In this document: positions 56,349 to 63,314 of the stretch, piece after piece
Layout of the letters: each line of letters opens with the position of its first letter
How positions within the stretch are numbered: the first letter of the stretch is position 1
Virus record (IMG/VR): IMGVR_UViG_3300008963_000727
Location: 1-64,000 of that record
Source: a virus
Length of the DNA: 64,000 nucleotides
Strand: one strand, 5' to 3'
Translations under genes and position numbers: made by a program
The notes under the pieces: generated by a model
Databases searched by the model: none
What the model saw: the letters and a program-made list of their open reading frames with translations, nothing else
What the model was told of the DNA's origin: nothing

Positions 56349-57079
56349 ATTTGATGCAAGGTGAATGTCTGGAAATGATGGCAGAAATTCCAGATAATTC
56401 AATTGACATGGTTTTGGTTGATCTTCCTTATGGAACAACCGCATGTAAATGGGACAGTATAATTCCATTCGATAAATTGTGGGAACATTATTACAGAGTG
56501 TGCAAAGAAAATGCAGCAATGGTCTTTACAAGTGTTCAACCATTTACGACAACATTGATTGCATCTAACATCAACGACTACCGTTATGAATGGATTTGGG
56601 AAAAACCACAGGGAACAAATCCAATGTGTGCAAAAGTTATGCCGTTGAAGAACCACGAGAATATTGCGGTTTTCTACCGTAAAAAACCAACATACAATCC
56701 TCAAATGTGGTATAGCACACCATACTCTGGTTTTTCTTCCGAAACGGCAAAGATTGGTGAGGTGTATAATAGTGCAAAATCAAAGCACAGAGACAATCCA
56801 GATGGTTCAAGATATCCCAAAACAATTATTAAATGTAAACAAGATAAAGGATTGCACCCAACACAAAAACCATTAGAACTAATGCAATATCTAGTCAAAA
56901 CATACACTGATTTGGGTGATACTGTTTTAGATAATACAATGGGTAGCGGCACCACGGGTGTTGCTTGTGTCACCACCGGTCGTAATTTCACAGGTATTGA
57001 GTTAGACTCCGATTACTTTGCTGTCGCCAAAAAAAGAATAGATTCTGAAAAACTATCAGATTTTTTTGACTTTGAGTAA
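56342..57079 (+). CDS. DNA adenine/cytosine-N4 methyltransferase 2 (beta class)
   Basis: 245 residues. DLPY (27-30), HPTQKP and TMGSGTTGVAC in the same beta order. About half the residues match methyltransferase 1 in the core strings I can align by eye, but the target-recognition stretch between them (PQGTNPMCAKVMPLKNHE vs RGSNFANTVREPMKEHE) differs, so two sequences may be recognised. No separate terminator between the genes. Confidence 0.9.
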   Translation: MVNLMQGECLEMMAEIPDNSIDMVLVDLPYGTTACKWDSIIPFDKLWEHYYRVCKENAAMVFTSVQPFTTTLIASNINDYRYEWIWEKPQGTNPMCAKVMPLKNHENIAVFYRKKPTYNPQMWYSTPYSGFSSETAKIGEVYNSAKSKHRDNPDGSRYPKTIIKCKQDKGLHPTQKPLELMQYLVKTYTDLGDTVLDNTMGSGTTGVACVTTGRNFTGIELDSDYFAVAKKRIDSEKLSDFFDFE

Positions 57080-57091
57080 AGATAATACTTA

Positions 57092-57099
57092 CTAAATAA
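57092..57099 (+). promoter_or_regulatory. Late-type promoter
   Basis: CTAAATAA followed by six bases and ATG 57106. Confidence 0.5.
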
Positions 57100-57105
57100 G
57101 CCGAA

Positions 57106-57708
57106 ATGTTAATCTCTCATAAACATAAATTTGTTTTTACTGCTATTCCTAAAACAGGAACGAGATCGGTATATACAGTTTTAAAAAAGCATTATGATGG
57201 TGAAGTATATAAAGACCATCATACTGTAATACCGGATGAGTTCAAACACTTTTATTCATTTACGGTAATTAGAAACCCATATGATAGAGTAGTTTCTATG
57301 TGGTGGGCTACTTGTAAAAGAGAGTTAAGCACAGAAAAAACATATTTGGGCGATGATTTTAGAGTATTGGCAGGTTCAGATAAATTAGAAGATTTACTGT
57401 CCTACATGCTCAAGACAGACCGTAAAAATAATTTATTATCAAAGCAAAATGATTATCTAAAGCATAACCGGTTTGACTGTTTGCTGCGTAATGAAAAACT
57501 AAACGAACAGTTTAAAGACCTTCCATTTATTACCGGTGATGAAGATTTGCCAAGAGTAAATTCCACAACATTAGTTGGTGGTAGAACAGTTCTCGCCAGA
57601 GACCCAGATCCATTTGCACATATTAATTCCAAGTCCTTGAAACTTATTAATGAGTATTATGCAGAGGACTTTGATGTTCTTCCATATGAGAAAGTAACAA
57701 AACTATAA
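57106..57708 (+). CDS. Sulfotransferase-family protein 2
   Basis: 200 residues. KFVFTAIPKTGTRSVYTVL is the PAPS loop and FTVIRNPYDRVVSMWWATC the 3'-phosphate motif. Clearly the same family as 28511 but with the classical PK-TG-T-S loop. No terminal membrane helix, so a soluble enzyme. Substrate unknown. Confidence 0.83.
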   Translation: MLISHKHKFVFTAIPKTGTRSVYTVLKKHYDGEVYKDHHTVIPDEFKHFYSFTVIRNPYDRVVSMWWATCKRELSTEKTYLGDDFRVLAGSDKLEDLLSYMLKTDRKNNLLSKQNDYLKHNRFDCLLRNEKLNEQFKDLPFITGDEDLPRVNSTTLVGGRTVLARDPDPFAHINSKSLKLINEYYAEDFDVLPYEKVTKL

Positions 57709-57712
57709 CCAT

Positions 57713-57741
57713 TTGACATTTTCTCACTTTTGTCGTAAATT
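57713..57741 (+). promoter_or_regulatory. sigma70-like promoter, leaderless geometry
   Basis: TTGACA (57713-57718), 17 nt, TAAATT (57736-57741), six bases to ATG 57748, the same spacing as at the ligase and the UV endonuclease. Confidence 0.78.
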
Positions 57742-57747
57742 ATTTTT

Positions 57748-58380
57748 ATGACTACAAAATCCGAAATAAAAGACAGGTTTGTTCAGAAGTTTGGAGAGCC
57801 AACAACTCCAGATTATCTGGCAAAGTGTGTCATTGAGAATATTAAACTCGCACTACCTGCAATCAAGGTTCAAGGATTTTTTTGGGAGTTTATCTCAACT
57901 GCGGCAATCCCGAATAGGAACTGTTCTCCTGTTAATGGCGTTGATTTTTTAGAGAACCAACCTGACACACTAAAGTATTATCCCGGATTTTATGGGTCAT
58001 TGAGTATACGCGTTGATAAGTTATTATGGTTGGGCGACTATCCCAAAAAATACTGCCCGATTAACAAGGCTACAAAAAATTCACTTGTCCATATAGAAAA
58101 CGGCACAATGAACAATGGATTCAGATGGGAACTTAGCCCTTGGACTGAAATATTTGCGTATTGTATTAAAAACAATTTAACAAGTCCACTTGTATATACA
58201 TGGGAAATGTGTTTTTTTGAGGATGACTGGACACACTTTAAACCGTGGAGAGAAGAAGCAACTACCATGGGTATTCTAAAAAATGAACTTGTTCGTGGCG
58301 TAAATCACATTTCTCATAGTTACTCTTGGGTAGATCCGGCAACGCTTGAAGATGATAATCGTATTGTTAGTTTAGATTAA
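57748..58380 (+). CDS. Hypothetical protein, leaderless
   Basis: 210 residues (MTTKSEIKDRFVQKFGEPTT). Mixed fold with WEFISTAAIPNRNCSPVNG and YSWVDPATLEDD. No motif recognised; early-type promoter. Confidence 0.7.
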   Translation: MTTKSEIKDRFVQKFGEPTTPDYLAKCVIENIKLALPAIKVQGFFWEFISTAAIPNRNCSPVNGVDFLENQPDTLKYYPGFYGSLSIRVDKLLWLGDYPKKYCPINKATKNSLVHIENGTMNNGFRWELSPWTEIFAYCIKNNLTSPLVYTWEMCFFEDDWTHFKPWREEATTMGILKNELVRGVNHISHSYSWVDPATLEDDNRIVSLD

Positions 58381-58391
58381 CAATTTATCTC

Positions 58392-58420
58392 TTGACACGC
58401 TATAGGAATGCTGATACATT
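58392..58420 (+). promoter_or_regulatory. sigma70-like promoter
   Basis: TTGACA (58392-58397), 17 nt, TACATT (58415-58420). Confidence 0.78.
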
Positions 58421-58453
58421 CAAACTTCGTTAAACAAATTTGGAGAAACCAAA

Positions 58454-58726
58454 ATGACAAACCGTGAATCCATGCTTGCAAATCTTCGTGAGGGTGCTTA
58501 CCGAGTAACTTTCACCAAAAAGAATGGTGATACTCGTGAGATGCTTTGCACCCTTGAAATGCGAAATATTCCAGACTACATGCGACCAGTCAGCGAATCC
58601 GCTGTAAAAGATAACCCAGAGGTCATCCGTGTATTTGACATGGAAAAGTATGAATGGCGTTCATTCCGGGTAGATTCAGTAACTAACTTTGAATTTGAAC
58701 CCAACCCAGAATATGCCATCTATTAA
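58454..58726 (+). CDS. DUF2693-like small phage protein
   Basis: 90 residues. NLREGAYRVTFTKKNGDTREMLCTL, then VFDMEKYEWRSFRVDSV are the hallmarks of the small SH3-like family common in T4-like phages. Function unknown. (Motif parts: VTFTKKNGDTREMLCTL; WRSFRVDSV.). Confidence 0.82.
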   Translation: MTNRESMLANLREGAYRVTFTKKNGDTREMLCTLEMRNIPDYMRPVSESAVKDNPEVIRVFDMEKYEWRSFRVDSVTNFEFEPNPEYAIY

Positions 58727-58752
58727 ATCTGTGGTTGCTATTATAGAATTCG

Positions 58753-58760
58753 ATAAATAT
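58753..58760 (+). promoter_or_regulatory. T4-type late promoter
   Basis: ATAAATAT 22 nt before ATG 58783, with GGAGGTG as site. Not in a hairpin. Confidence 0.5.
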
Positions 58761-58782
58761 TTTTTGGAGGTGAAAAACTACA

Positions 58783-58974
58783 ATGGGTGACATGCTTTAT
58801 AATAGCAACCGTGCACAACCGCCAGTTGGCGTTAAAATGATTGAGGAAGATGAAAAATGGTATTGGGTTGATGATATTGAAATCCCAAACGGACCATTTG
58901 ACACTCGTCATGAAGCCGTTCAGGCTGCGTGGGCAGACCAAGACCTTGATTTAGATGACGACAACAATTACTAA
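58783..58974 (+). CDS. Small acidic protein
   Basis: 63 residues, KWYWVDDIEIPNGPFDTRHE and a DDD tail. Beta-strand then helix, like many small phage proteins. Unknown. Confidence 0.7.
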   Translation: MGDMLYNSNRAQPPVGVKMIEEDEKWYWVDDIEIPNGPFDTRHEAVQAAWADQDLDLDDDNNY

Positions 58975-58991
58975 ACACAGGAGTATTCATC

Positions 58992-59294
58992 ATGGGAATG
59001 TTTGATAGGATTTATTATGAAGGCAAAGAATATCAGACTAAAGATACTCCCGTGCAGTGTTTAGATACATATGAAATCCGTGGTGATGAACTATGGCTTA
59101 AAAATGTCGAGCGTGTGTGGGTCAATGATGATGACGCGATTCTTGGCGGTTATCTAAAGCCCATCTCAGAAAAGTGGGAAGCCGTGCCAGATTTTGATGG
59201 CAGTATAGAATTCTATGATGACAAAGATATCTATATTGCCCTATTCTGGGAAGGCAAGATGATTAAAATTAAAAAGAGAGACAGCAATACTTGA
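58992..59294 (+). CDS. Conserved phage protein (MGMFD type)
   Basis: 100 residues. MGMFDRIYYEGKEYQTKDTP then YEIRGDELWLKNVERV is a pattern seen in many phages; function unknown. Overlap-free, close to the next gene. Confidence 0.75.
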   Translation: MGMFDRIYYEGKEYQTKDTPVQCLDTYEIRGDELWLKNVERVWVNDDDAILGGYLKPISEKWEAVPDFDGSIEFYDDKDIYIALFWEGKMIKIKKRDSNT

Positions 59295-59295
59295 A

Positions 59296-59724
59296 ATGCT
59301 TCTCCAAAAAGCCAAATCAACATTTAATCGTCTTTATGAACCCTATGATTTAAAAACCGCTCATAAAGCCAGATTAGAAAAACGCCAGCCCCGAGAACAG
59401 ATTATCCGCGAGTATGACTGGGAAAATCTTCCTGAATGGTTCACAGACCGCTGGCATGTTGATTTTTTTATATTAACAAAAGAATACTTCAAGCGTTGGC
59501 ATACTTGGTATTTGATTCAAGGAGATAAAAAATTAGCCGAGCAGTATGCATTATATGATTATCCAGAAAGAATGATGAGTACCATTACTAATATATGTTT
59601 TTGGATACCCACCTATTCACACTGGCTAATAAAATACAATGACAATGACGAAATGGTTGTCAGAACACACATAACAAATCCAGACTCACGACTTGGGTTT
59701 GGCACTTTTACAGAAATTCAATAA
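59296..59724 (+). CDS. Hypothetical protein
   Basis: 142 residues, aromatic and basic, FKRWHTWYLIQGDKKLAEQY. Unknown. Confidence 0.68.
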   Translation: MLLQKAKSTFNRLYEPYDLKTAHKARLEKRQPREQIIREYDWENLPEWFTDRWHVDFFILTKEYFKRWHTWYLIQGDKKLAEQYALYDYPERMMSTITNICFWIPTYSHWLIKYNDNDEMVVRTHITNPDSRLGFGTFTEIQ

Positions 59725-59747
59725 CAGAAAACTTTGTAGGTGACAAA

Positions 59748-59984
59748 ATGGCTAACTTCAATGACCGTTTAACCCGCCTTGAAAAAGCAGTTGAGCGAAT
59801 TGAGCAACGACTCTGGGAACAAGACAATGAACCACTTGTTCCTGATGACGGAGGATTAGTTGACTTTGACGATGTCTCTCCTGAGATAAAAGAACTTAAA
59901 GAACAAATTGCTCAATTAGAAATTCAACGTCAAAACTTACTCAATGATGGTGAGAACGTCATTGAGTTTCCGCAAAAGACATAA
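59748..59984 (+). CDS. Small coiled-coil protein
   Basis: 78 residues. RLTRLEKAVERIEQRLWEQ and EIKELKEQIAQLEIQRQNLL are two coils with an acidic spacer. Unknown. Confidence 0.72.
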   Translation: MANFNDRLTRLEKAVERIEQRLWEQDNEPLVPDDGGLVDFDDVSPEIKELKEQIAQLEIQRQNLLNDGENVIEFPQKT

Positions 59985-59991
59985 ATTTTTC

Positions 59992-60018
59992 TTGACATCT
60001 TTTAAAATTGTCTATACC
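59992..60018 (+). promoter_or_regulatory. sigma70-like promoter
   Basis: TTGACA (59992-59997), 15 nt, TATACC (60013-60018). Confidence 0.6.
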
Positions 60019-60052
60019 CTAGGGTCGTTTTTAGAAAATAGAGAGAACAGAG

Positions 60053-60337
60053 ATGAGTAATCCAAATGTTGATTGGGATCATGCTCCAGAATGGGCCCAG
60101 TGTTGGGCAATGGATGCTGATGGTATGGCTTGCTGGTATGATGCAGAACCAGATTTAGATGAACCAGATTTGGTATGGACTACCATAAAAGAAAGTGTGT
60201 GGTCAGGCTTTGCGGAAGAAATGAAGTCGGCGGTAGCCCCCACTTTCGAGTGGAGTAGTAAAGATTGGAAAAAATCTCTGTCTCACCGGTGGGTGGCTGA
60301 AAGACTCACAGATAGACCGCTAAAAGAACGAGCATGA
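60053..60337 (+). CDS. Small acidic hypothetical protein
   Basis: 94 residues. WDHAPEWAQCWAMDADGMACW is tryptophan-rich; related short tryptophan-acidic phage proteins exist, function unknown. Confidence 0.68.
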   Translation: MSNPNVDWDHAPEWAQCWAMDADGMACWYDAEPDLDEPDLVWTTIKESVWSGFAEEMKSAVAPTFEWSSKDWKKSLSHRWVAERLTDRPLKERA

Positions 60338-60368
60338 GATGTGAAGTTAAGAACAAGGAATTTTAACA

Positions 60369-61217
60369 ATGCTTTTTGAATCGGAAATTCCCAAAGAGTT
60401 TGTAAAAAAACTTTTAAAGAAAGTCAATATCGATCATGATGCAGAAGTAAAGGCGATTTCTAAACCAAAATCTAATGATTTTGATGATGATGTTTTTATA
60501 GTAAATATTCTCCCGAATGGCGACACTACTGGTGCTGCTAAAGTTTTTGCAGAAACAGGAGATTATTGGGCTAAACTAATCATGAAATCAGGTAAATTCC
60601 CTCAATGGGATTGGTCTGTTCGTGGTGCCAAAGAGGCACTTCGCGGAATGAGCGTGAAAGGTAAGTTTTTTTCAATAGAGACAGATAGTTTTGGCACTGA
60701 TTTTAGGGCAAAAAAACCTACTCAAGAAGAATTGCGGAAATATTATTTTGATGATTTTGATGCACTTGCTGGAGGCATACATGGTGTATATTTTCATATG
60801 AAAAAAGTCTTTTTGCCTAAGTTAAGAGCCAAGATGGAAACAATGATTGACGACATCTATGCCAATTTAAGGTATCTCAGTAACGAGAAAAAACATTTAA
60901 ATGCAAAAACTGAACAAGAACGGGCATTGGAATGCGTTGCTGCGATAGAAAAAATTTCAAAAACTGGTTTTGACGAAGATCAACTATTAAAATCATTTGG
61001 CAAATATCAAAGTGGGTTTAATAGTTTTAACATAAATGACAAAGAGTTTGAAAATTTATTACAAACAGAACCTAATATTAGGGCTAAATGGGCAAAGATA
61101 GTTCTAGAATCGGCAAAAATGCAGCATGGTGTAGTAAAAAATATGCATTATGCACATGTTGTGAAAACACTTAAAAAGGAAACAGACACGGAGAACAACG
61201 ATGTATTTTACACCTAG
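60369..61217 (+). CDS. Hypothetical protein
   Basis: 282 residues. N-terminal beta strands (DDVFIVNILPNGDTTGA), middle helices with PQWDWSVRGAKEALRG, C-terminal helical block. No motif. Overlaps the next gene by 17 nt. Confidence 0.7.
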   Translation: MLFESEIPKEFVKKLLKKVNIDHDAEVKAISKPKSNDFDDDVFIVNILPNGDTTGAAKVFAETGDYWAKLIMKSGKFPQWDWSVRGAKEALRGMSVKGKFFSIETDSFGTDFRAKKPTQEELRKYYFDDFDALAGGIHGVYFHMKKVFLPKLRAKMETMIDDIYANLRYLSNEKKHLNAKTEQERALECVAAIEKISKTGFDEDQLLKSFGKYQSGFNSFNINDKEFENLLQTEPNIRAKWAKIVLESAKMQHGVVKNMHYAHVVKTLKKETDTENNDVFYT

Positions 61218-61401
61218 TGAAATTGAAAAAATGATTGAGAACATTAAAGTAAAAATGCAGGGGCTTTCTCCTATAGACCCCGATTTTATTGAACTTGATT
61301 GCGAACTTAACGCTCTATATCAAGAGTTACAGTTGATGGAGGACAATATGGCTCGTCTTCAAGAAGAAGAACTTTATTATCAAGAAGAATTTGTAGATTG
61401 A
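61201..61401 (+). CDS. Small coiled-coil acidic protein
   Basis: 66 residues, MYFTPSEIEKMIENIKVKMQ then a long acidic helix. Unknown. Confidence 0.68.
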   Translation: MYFTPSEIEKMIENIKVKMQGLSPIDPDFIELDCELNALYQELQLMEDNMARLQEEELYYQEEFVD

Positions 61402-61408
61402 AAGACTA

Positions 61409-61437
61409 TTGACATAATCAATCAGTGTGCCTATACT
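61409..61437 (+). promoter_or_regulatory. sigma70-like promoter
   Basis: TTGACA (61409-61414), 17 nt, TATACT (61432-61437). Confidence 0.85.
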
Positions 61438-61472
61438 ACAAGTGAACTTTTGGCAAAGAAAGGAAATATATC

Positions 61473-61727
61473 ATGGATCGCAATCAAATCATTGAAAATT
61501 ACCTCAATCTTGCCCGCGATGCTCAGGAAGCAGAGTATTACTGGGAGAACAATACAGGCAGTGAAGAGGCATACGTTGATGCCACAGACGCAGCCCACCT
61601 TTATTATCGTGACAACAGCATTACTCGTCAGGAACTGACTGACTACAATGACAGTAAACGAAATGTGGTCAAGTGCGATAACGTCAACGATGCTCTCGCG
61701 GCAATGGAAAACTTTTTCTCAAAGTAA
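61473..61727 (+). CDS. Small acidic helical protein
   Basis: 84 residues. MDRNQIIENYLNLARDAQEAEY. AAAGGAAA site. Unknown. Confidence 0.72.
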   Translation: MDRNQIIENYLNLARDAQEAEYYWENNTGSEEAYVDATDAAHLYYRDNSITRQELTDYNDSKRNVVKCDNVNDALAAMENFFSK

Positions 61728-61747
61728 AAAGAATAACATTCAAAGGA

Positions 61748-61776
61748 TTGACATTCTTAGACTACAATCATACAAT
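61748..61776 (+). promoter_or_regulatory. sigma70-like promoter
   Basis: TTGACA (61748-61753), 17 nt, TACAAT (61771-61776). Confidence 0.82.
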
Positions 61777-61811
61777 GCTGTATGGACACTATTAAACAAG
61801 AGGACTTGAAA

Positions 61812-62072
61812 ATGAAATTGAATGAACGTGAAGTTGAAATTGTTAGTTTTGGTGGAATTGATATGCGAGACTACCCGGAACTCTGTGATGCGTATATTGA
61901 AAATGCACGATTCACAGATACTGGCGAAGAACTTACAGAAGAACAGATTGACACTTTCCACGAAATGTATAAGTGTGATGTCAACGGTCTAGCCGCTATA
62001 GAGGCGGTAGAGGGTATGTTAGAGACAGGGGTTGACACACTCTACTCAAGAGCATATACTGTACACAGTTAG
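61812..62072 (+). CDS. Small acidic protein, paralogue of 54536
   Basis: 86 residues from ATG 61812, which has AGAGG nine nt upstream; ATG 61782 is an alternative. LNEREVEIVSFGGIDMRDY and DAYIENARFTDTGEELTEEQ match the small protein at 54536. The next promoter lies in its last codons. Unknown. Confidence 0.72.
   Translation: MKLNEREVEIVSFGGIDMRDYPELCDAYIENARFTDTGEELTEEQIDTFHEMYKCDVNGLAAIEAVEGMLETGVDTLYSRAYTVHS
62032..62060 (+). promoter_or_regulatory. sigma70-like promoter inside the previous gene
   Basis: TTGACA (62032-62037), 17 nt, TATACT (62055-62060), within the 3' end of the gene ending at 62072. Confidence 0.82.
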
Positions 62073-62091
62073 AGCAAAGAGGATAAACAGA

Positions 62092-62253
62092 ATGATTTAC
62101 CTAGTACTATTCGGATACAACTTGGAAGGCATGTGGAAGGACGATGCAAAGTCGTTCAGAGATGAGAACAAGGCCAAGGAGTACGGCGAGAGGATCCTGA
62201 GCGAAAACTCACTCTACGACTTCTACGAAGTTATTCCTATGGAGGTAGAGTAA
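62092..62253 (+). CDS. Small hypothetical protein
   Basis: 53 residues from ATG 62092 after AGAGGA (MIYLVLFGYNLEGMWKDDAK). Codon use here is GC-richer (CTC, TAC, GAG) than in neighbours, hinting at different ancestry. Unknown. Confidence 0.68.
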   Translation: MIYLVLFGYNLEGMWKDDAKSFRDENKAKEYGERILSENSLYDFYEVIPMEVE

Positions 62254-62265
62254 GAAGATCGTGGG

Positions 62266-62294
62266 TTGACACACCCCCCACTCTCCCCTATACT
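62266..62294 (+). promoter_or_regulatory. sigma70-like promoter
   Basis: TTGACA (62266-62271), 17 nt C-rich spacer, TATACT (62289-62294). Confidence 0.85.
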
Positions 62295-62326
62295 GTAGTC
62301 CAACTTATGGCAAAGAGAGCGGAAAG

Positions 62327-62602
62327 ATGGAATACACCTTTGAAATCTATAAAAAAGATGGTCGCACCAAAGCAGGTGAGCGGTTTCTGAAAGAGGTCAC
62401 GGTTGACTGCGGAGATTCGGACGCCGGTGTTGTTAAGGCACAAAACGAAATCTCTGAAAAGTTTCCAGCACCATCTTATCGTATTGAGCAGCATGTAACT
62501 TGGGTAACCCGCACTAATTTTATGTCGGGCAAAGAGTTCAAAGAGCGGTATGACACGCCTCATTATTGCTCACCCTCAAGCGAATCATACTGGAGTATGT
62601 AA
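62327..62602 (+). CDS. Small hypothetical protein
   Basis: 91 residues, MEYTFEIYKKDGRTKAGERF then beta strands; VTWVTRTNFMSGKEFKERYD. AGAG site. Unknown. Confidence 0.7.
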   Translation: MEYTFEIYKKDGRTKAGERFLKEVTVDCGDSDAGVVKAQNEISEKFPAPSYRIEQHVTWVTRTNFMSGKEFKERYDTPHYCSPSSESYWSM

Positions 62603-62610
62603 AAAACATA

Positions 62611-62643
62611 AGTAAGAGGGGCACAAGGAAGTGCCTCCTTACT
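62611..62643 (+). terminator. Strong hairpin after the small gene
   Basis: AGTAAGAGGGGCAC pairs with GTGCCTCCTTACT (one mismatch). There is no T-tract, so termination or protection of the 3' end is uncertain. Confidence 0.55.
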
Positions 62644-62670
62644 ACTAAATCTCAAAATCAATAGGTACCT

Positions 62671-63069
62671 ATGAATTTAGAATATGCTTTTATTCTGTTG
62701 CTTGCATTTCAAATCAAGCATTTCGTTGCAGATTATCCGCTGCAAAACTATCAAATGGTAGTAGAAAAAGGTCATTATGGTAAAAAGGGTGGAATATATC
62801 ATTCTCTTATCCATGCTGTTATGACATTTGCTGTGTTGGTGGCATTTGATTATCTCGTATTCCCCGTTGAATACACTGTAATGTTTGCTATAGCAGCAAT
62901 AGAGTTTTTCGTGCATTATCATATTGATTGGGGCAAAATGCAGATGTCAAAGCAATTCACTCCGCAAGAAAAAGGGTTTTGGAACTGGATTGGTTTTGAT
63001 CAATTGTTACATCATCTTACTTACATAGTGTTTGTGTGGGTTATCATAGGATCAAAGTTGATTGTCTAA
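62671..63069 (+). CDS. DUF3307-like membrane protein
   Basis: 132 residues, four hydrophobic segments. FQIKHFVADYPLQNYQMV, then HSLIHAVMTFAVLVAF and HYHIDWGKM are the DUF3307 landmarks (HF-x2-DF...Q, H-x2-H). Integral membrane protein of unknown activity, found in bacteria and phages. The stop overlaps the next gene. Confidence 0.78.
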   Translation: MNLEYAFILLLAFQIKHFVADYPLQNYQMVVEKGHYGKKGGIYHSLIHAVMTFAVLVAFDYLVFPVEYTVMFAIAAIEFFVHYHIDWGKMQMSKQFTPQEKGFWNWIGFDQLLHHLTYIVFVWVIIGSKLIV

Positions 63070-63268
63070 TATAGAACACCGTCTGTACGATATAGAATTA
63101 TGGCAAGAAAACAATATTGTTGATCGCAAGATAATGTTGGCAACACCTGCACGTATAACTTGGTATGCACTCCAAGGCTATCAAATTTTTGATTATTCTC
63201 AAAAGTTAGAAATGGAACCAGAGTTTTTTGACACCGAACAAGAAACCGTAATAGTTGATAAACAATAA
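63062..63268 (+). CDS. Small hypothetical protein
   Basis: 68 residues from TTG 63062 (overlap of 8 nt with the membrane-protein gene). ARITWYALQGYQIFDY. Unknown. Confidence 0.6.
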   Translation: MSNIEHRLYDIELWQENNIVDRKIMLATPARITWYALQGYQIFDYSQKLEMEPEFFDTEQETVIVDKQ

Positions 63269-63275
63269 CTGATTG

Positions 63276-63284
63276 TATAAGTAC
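63276..63284 (+). promoter_or_regulatory. Possible late promoter (TATAAGTAC)
   Basis: TATAAGTAC, 30 nt before ATG 63315. The same one-base variant as at the nuclease gene. Confidence 0.45.
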
Positions 63285-63314
63285 GGTCCCGAGATATAAA
63301 CCCGGAGAAATATT

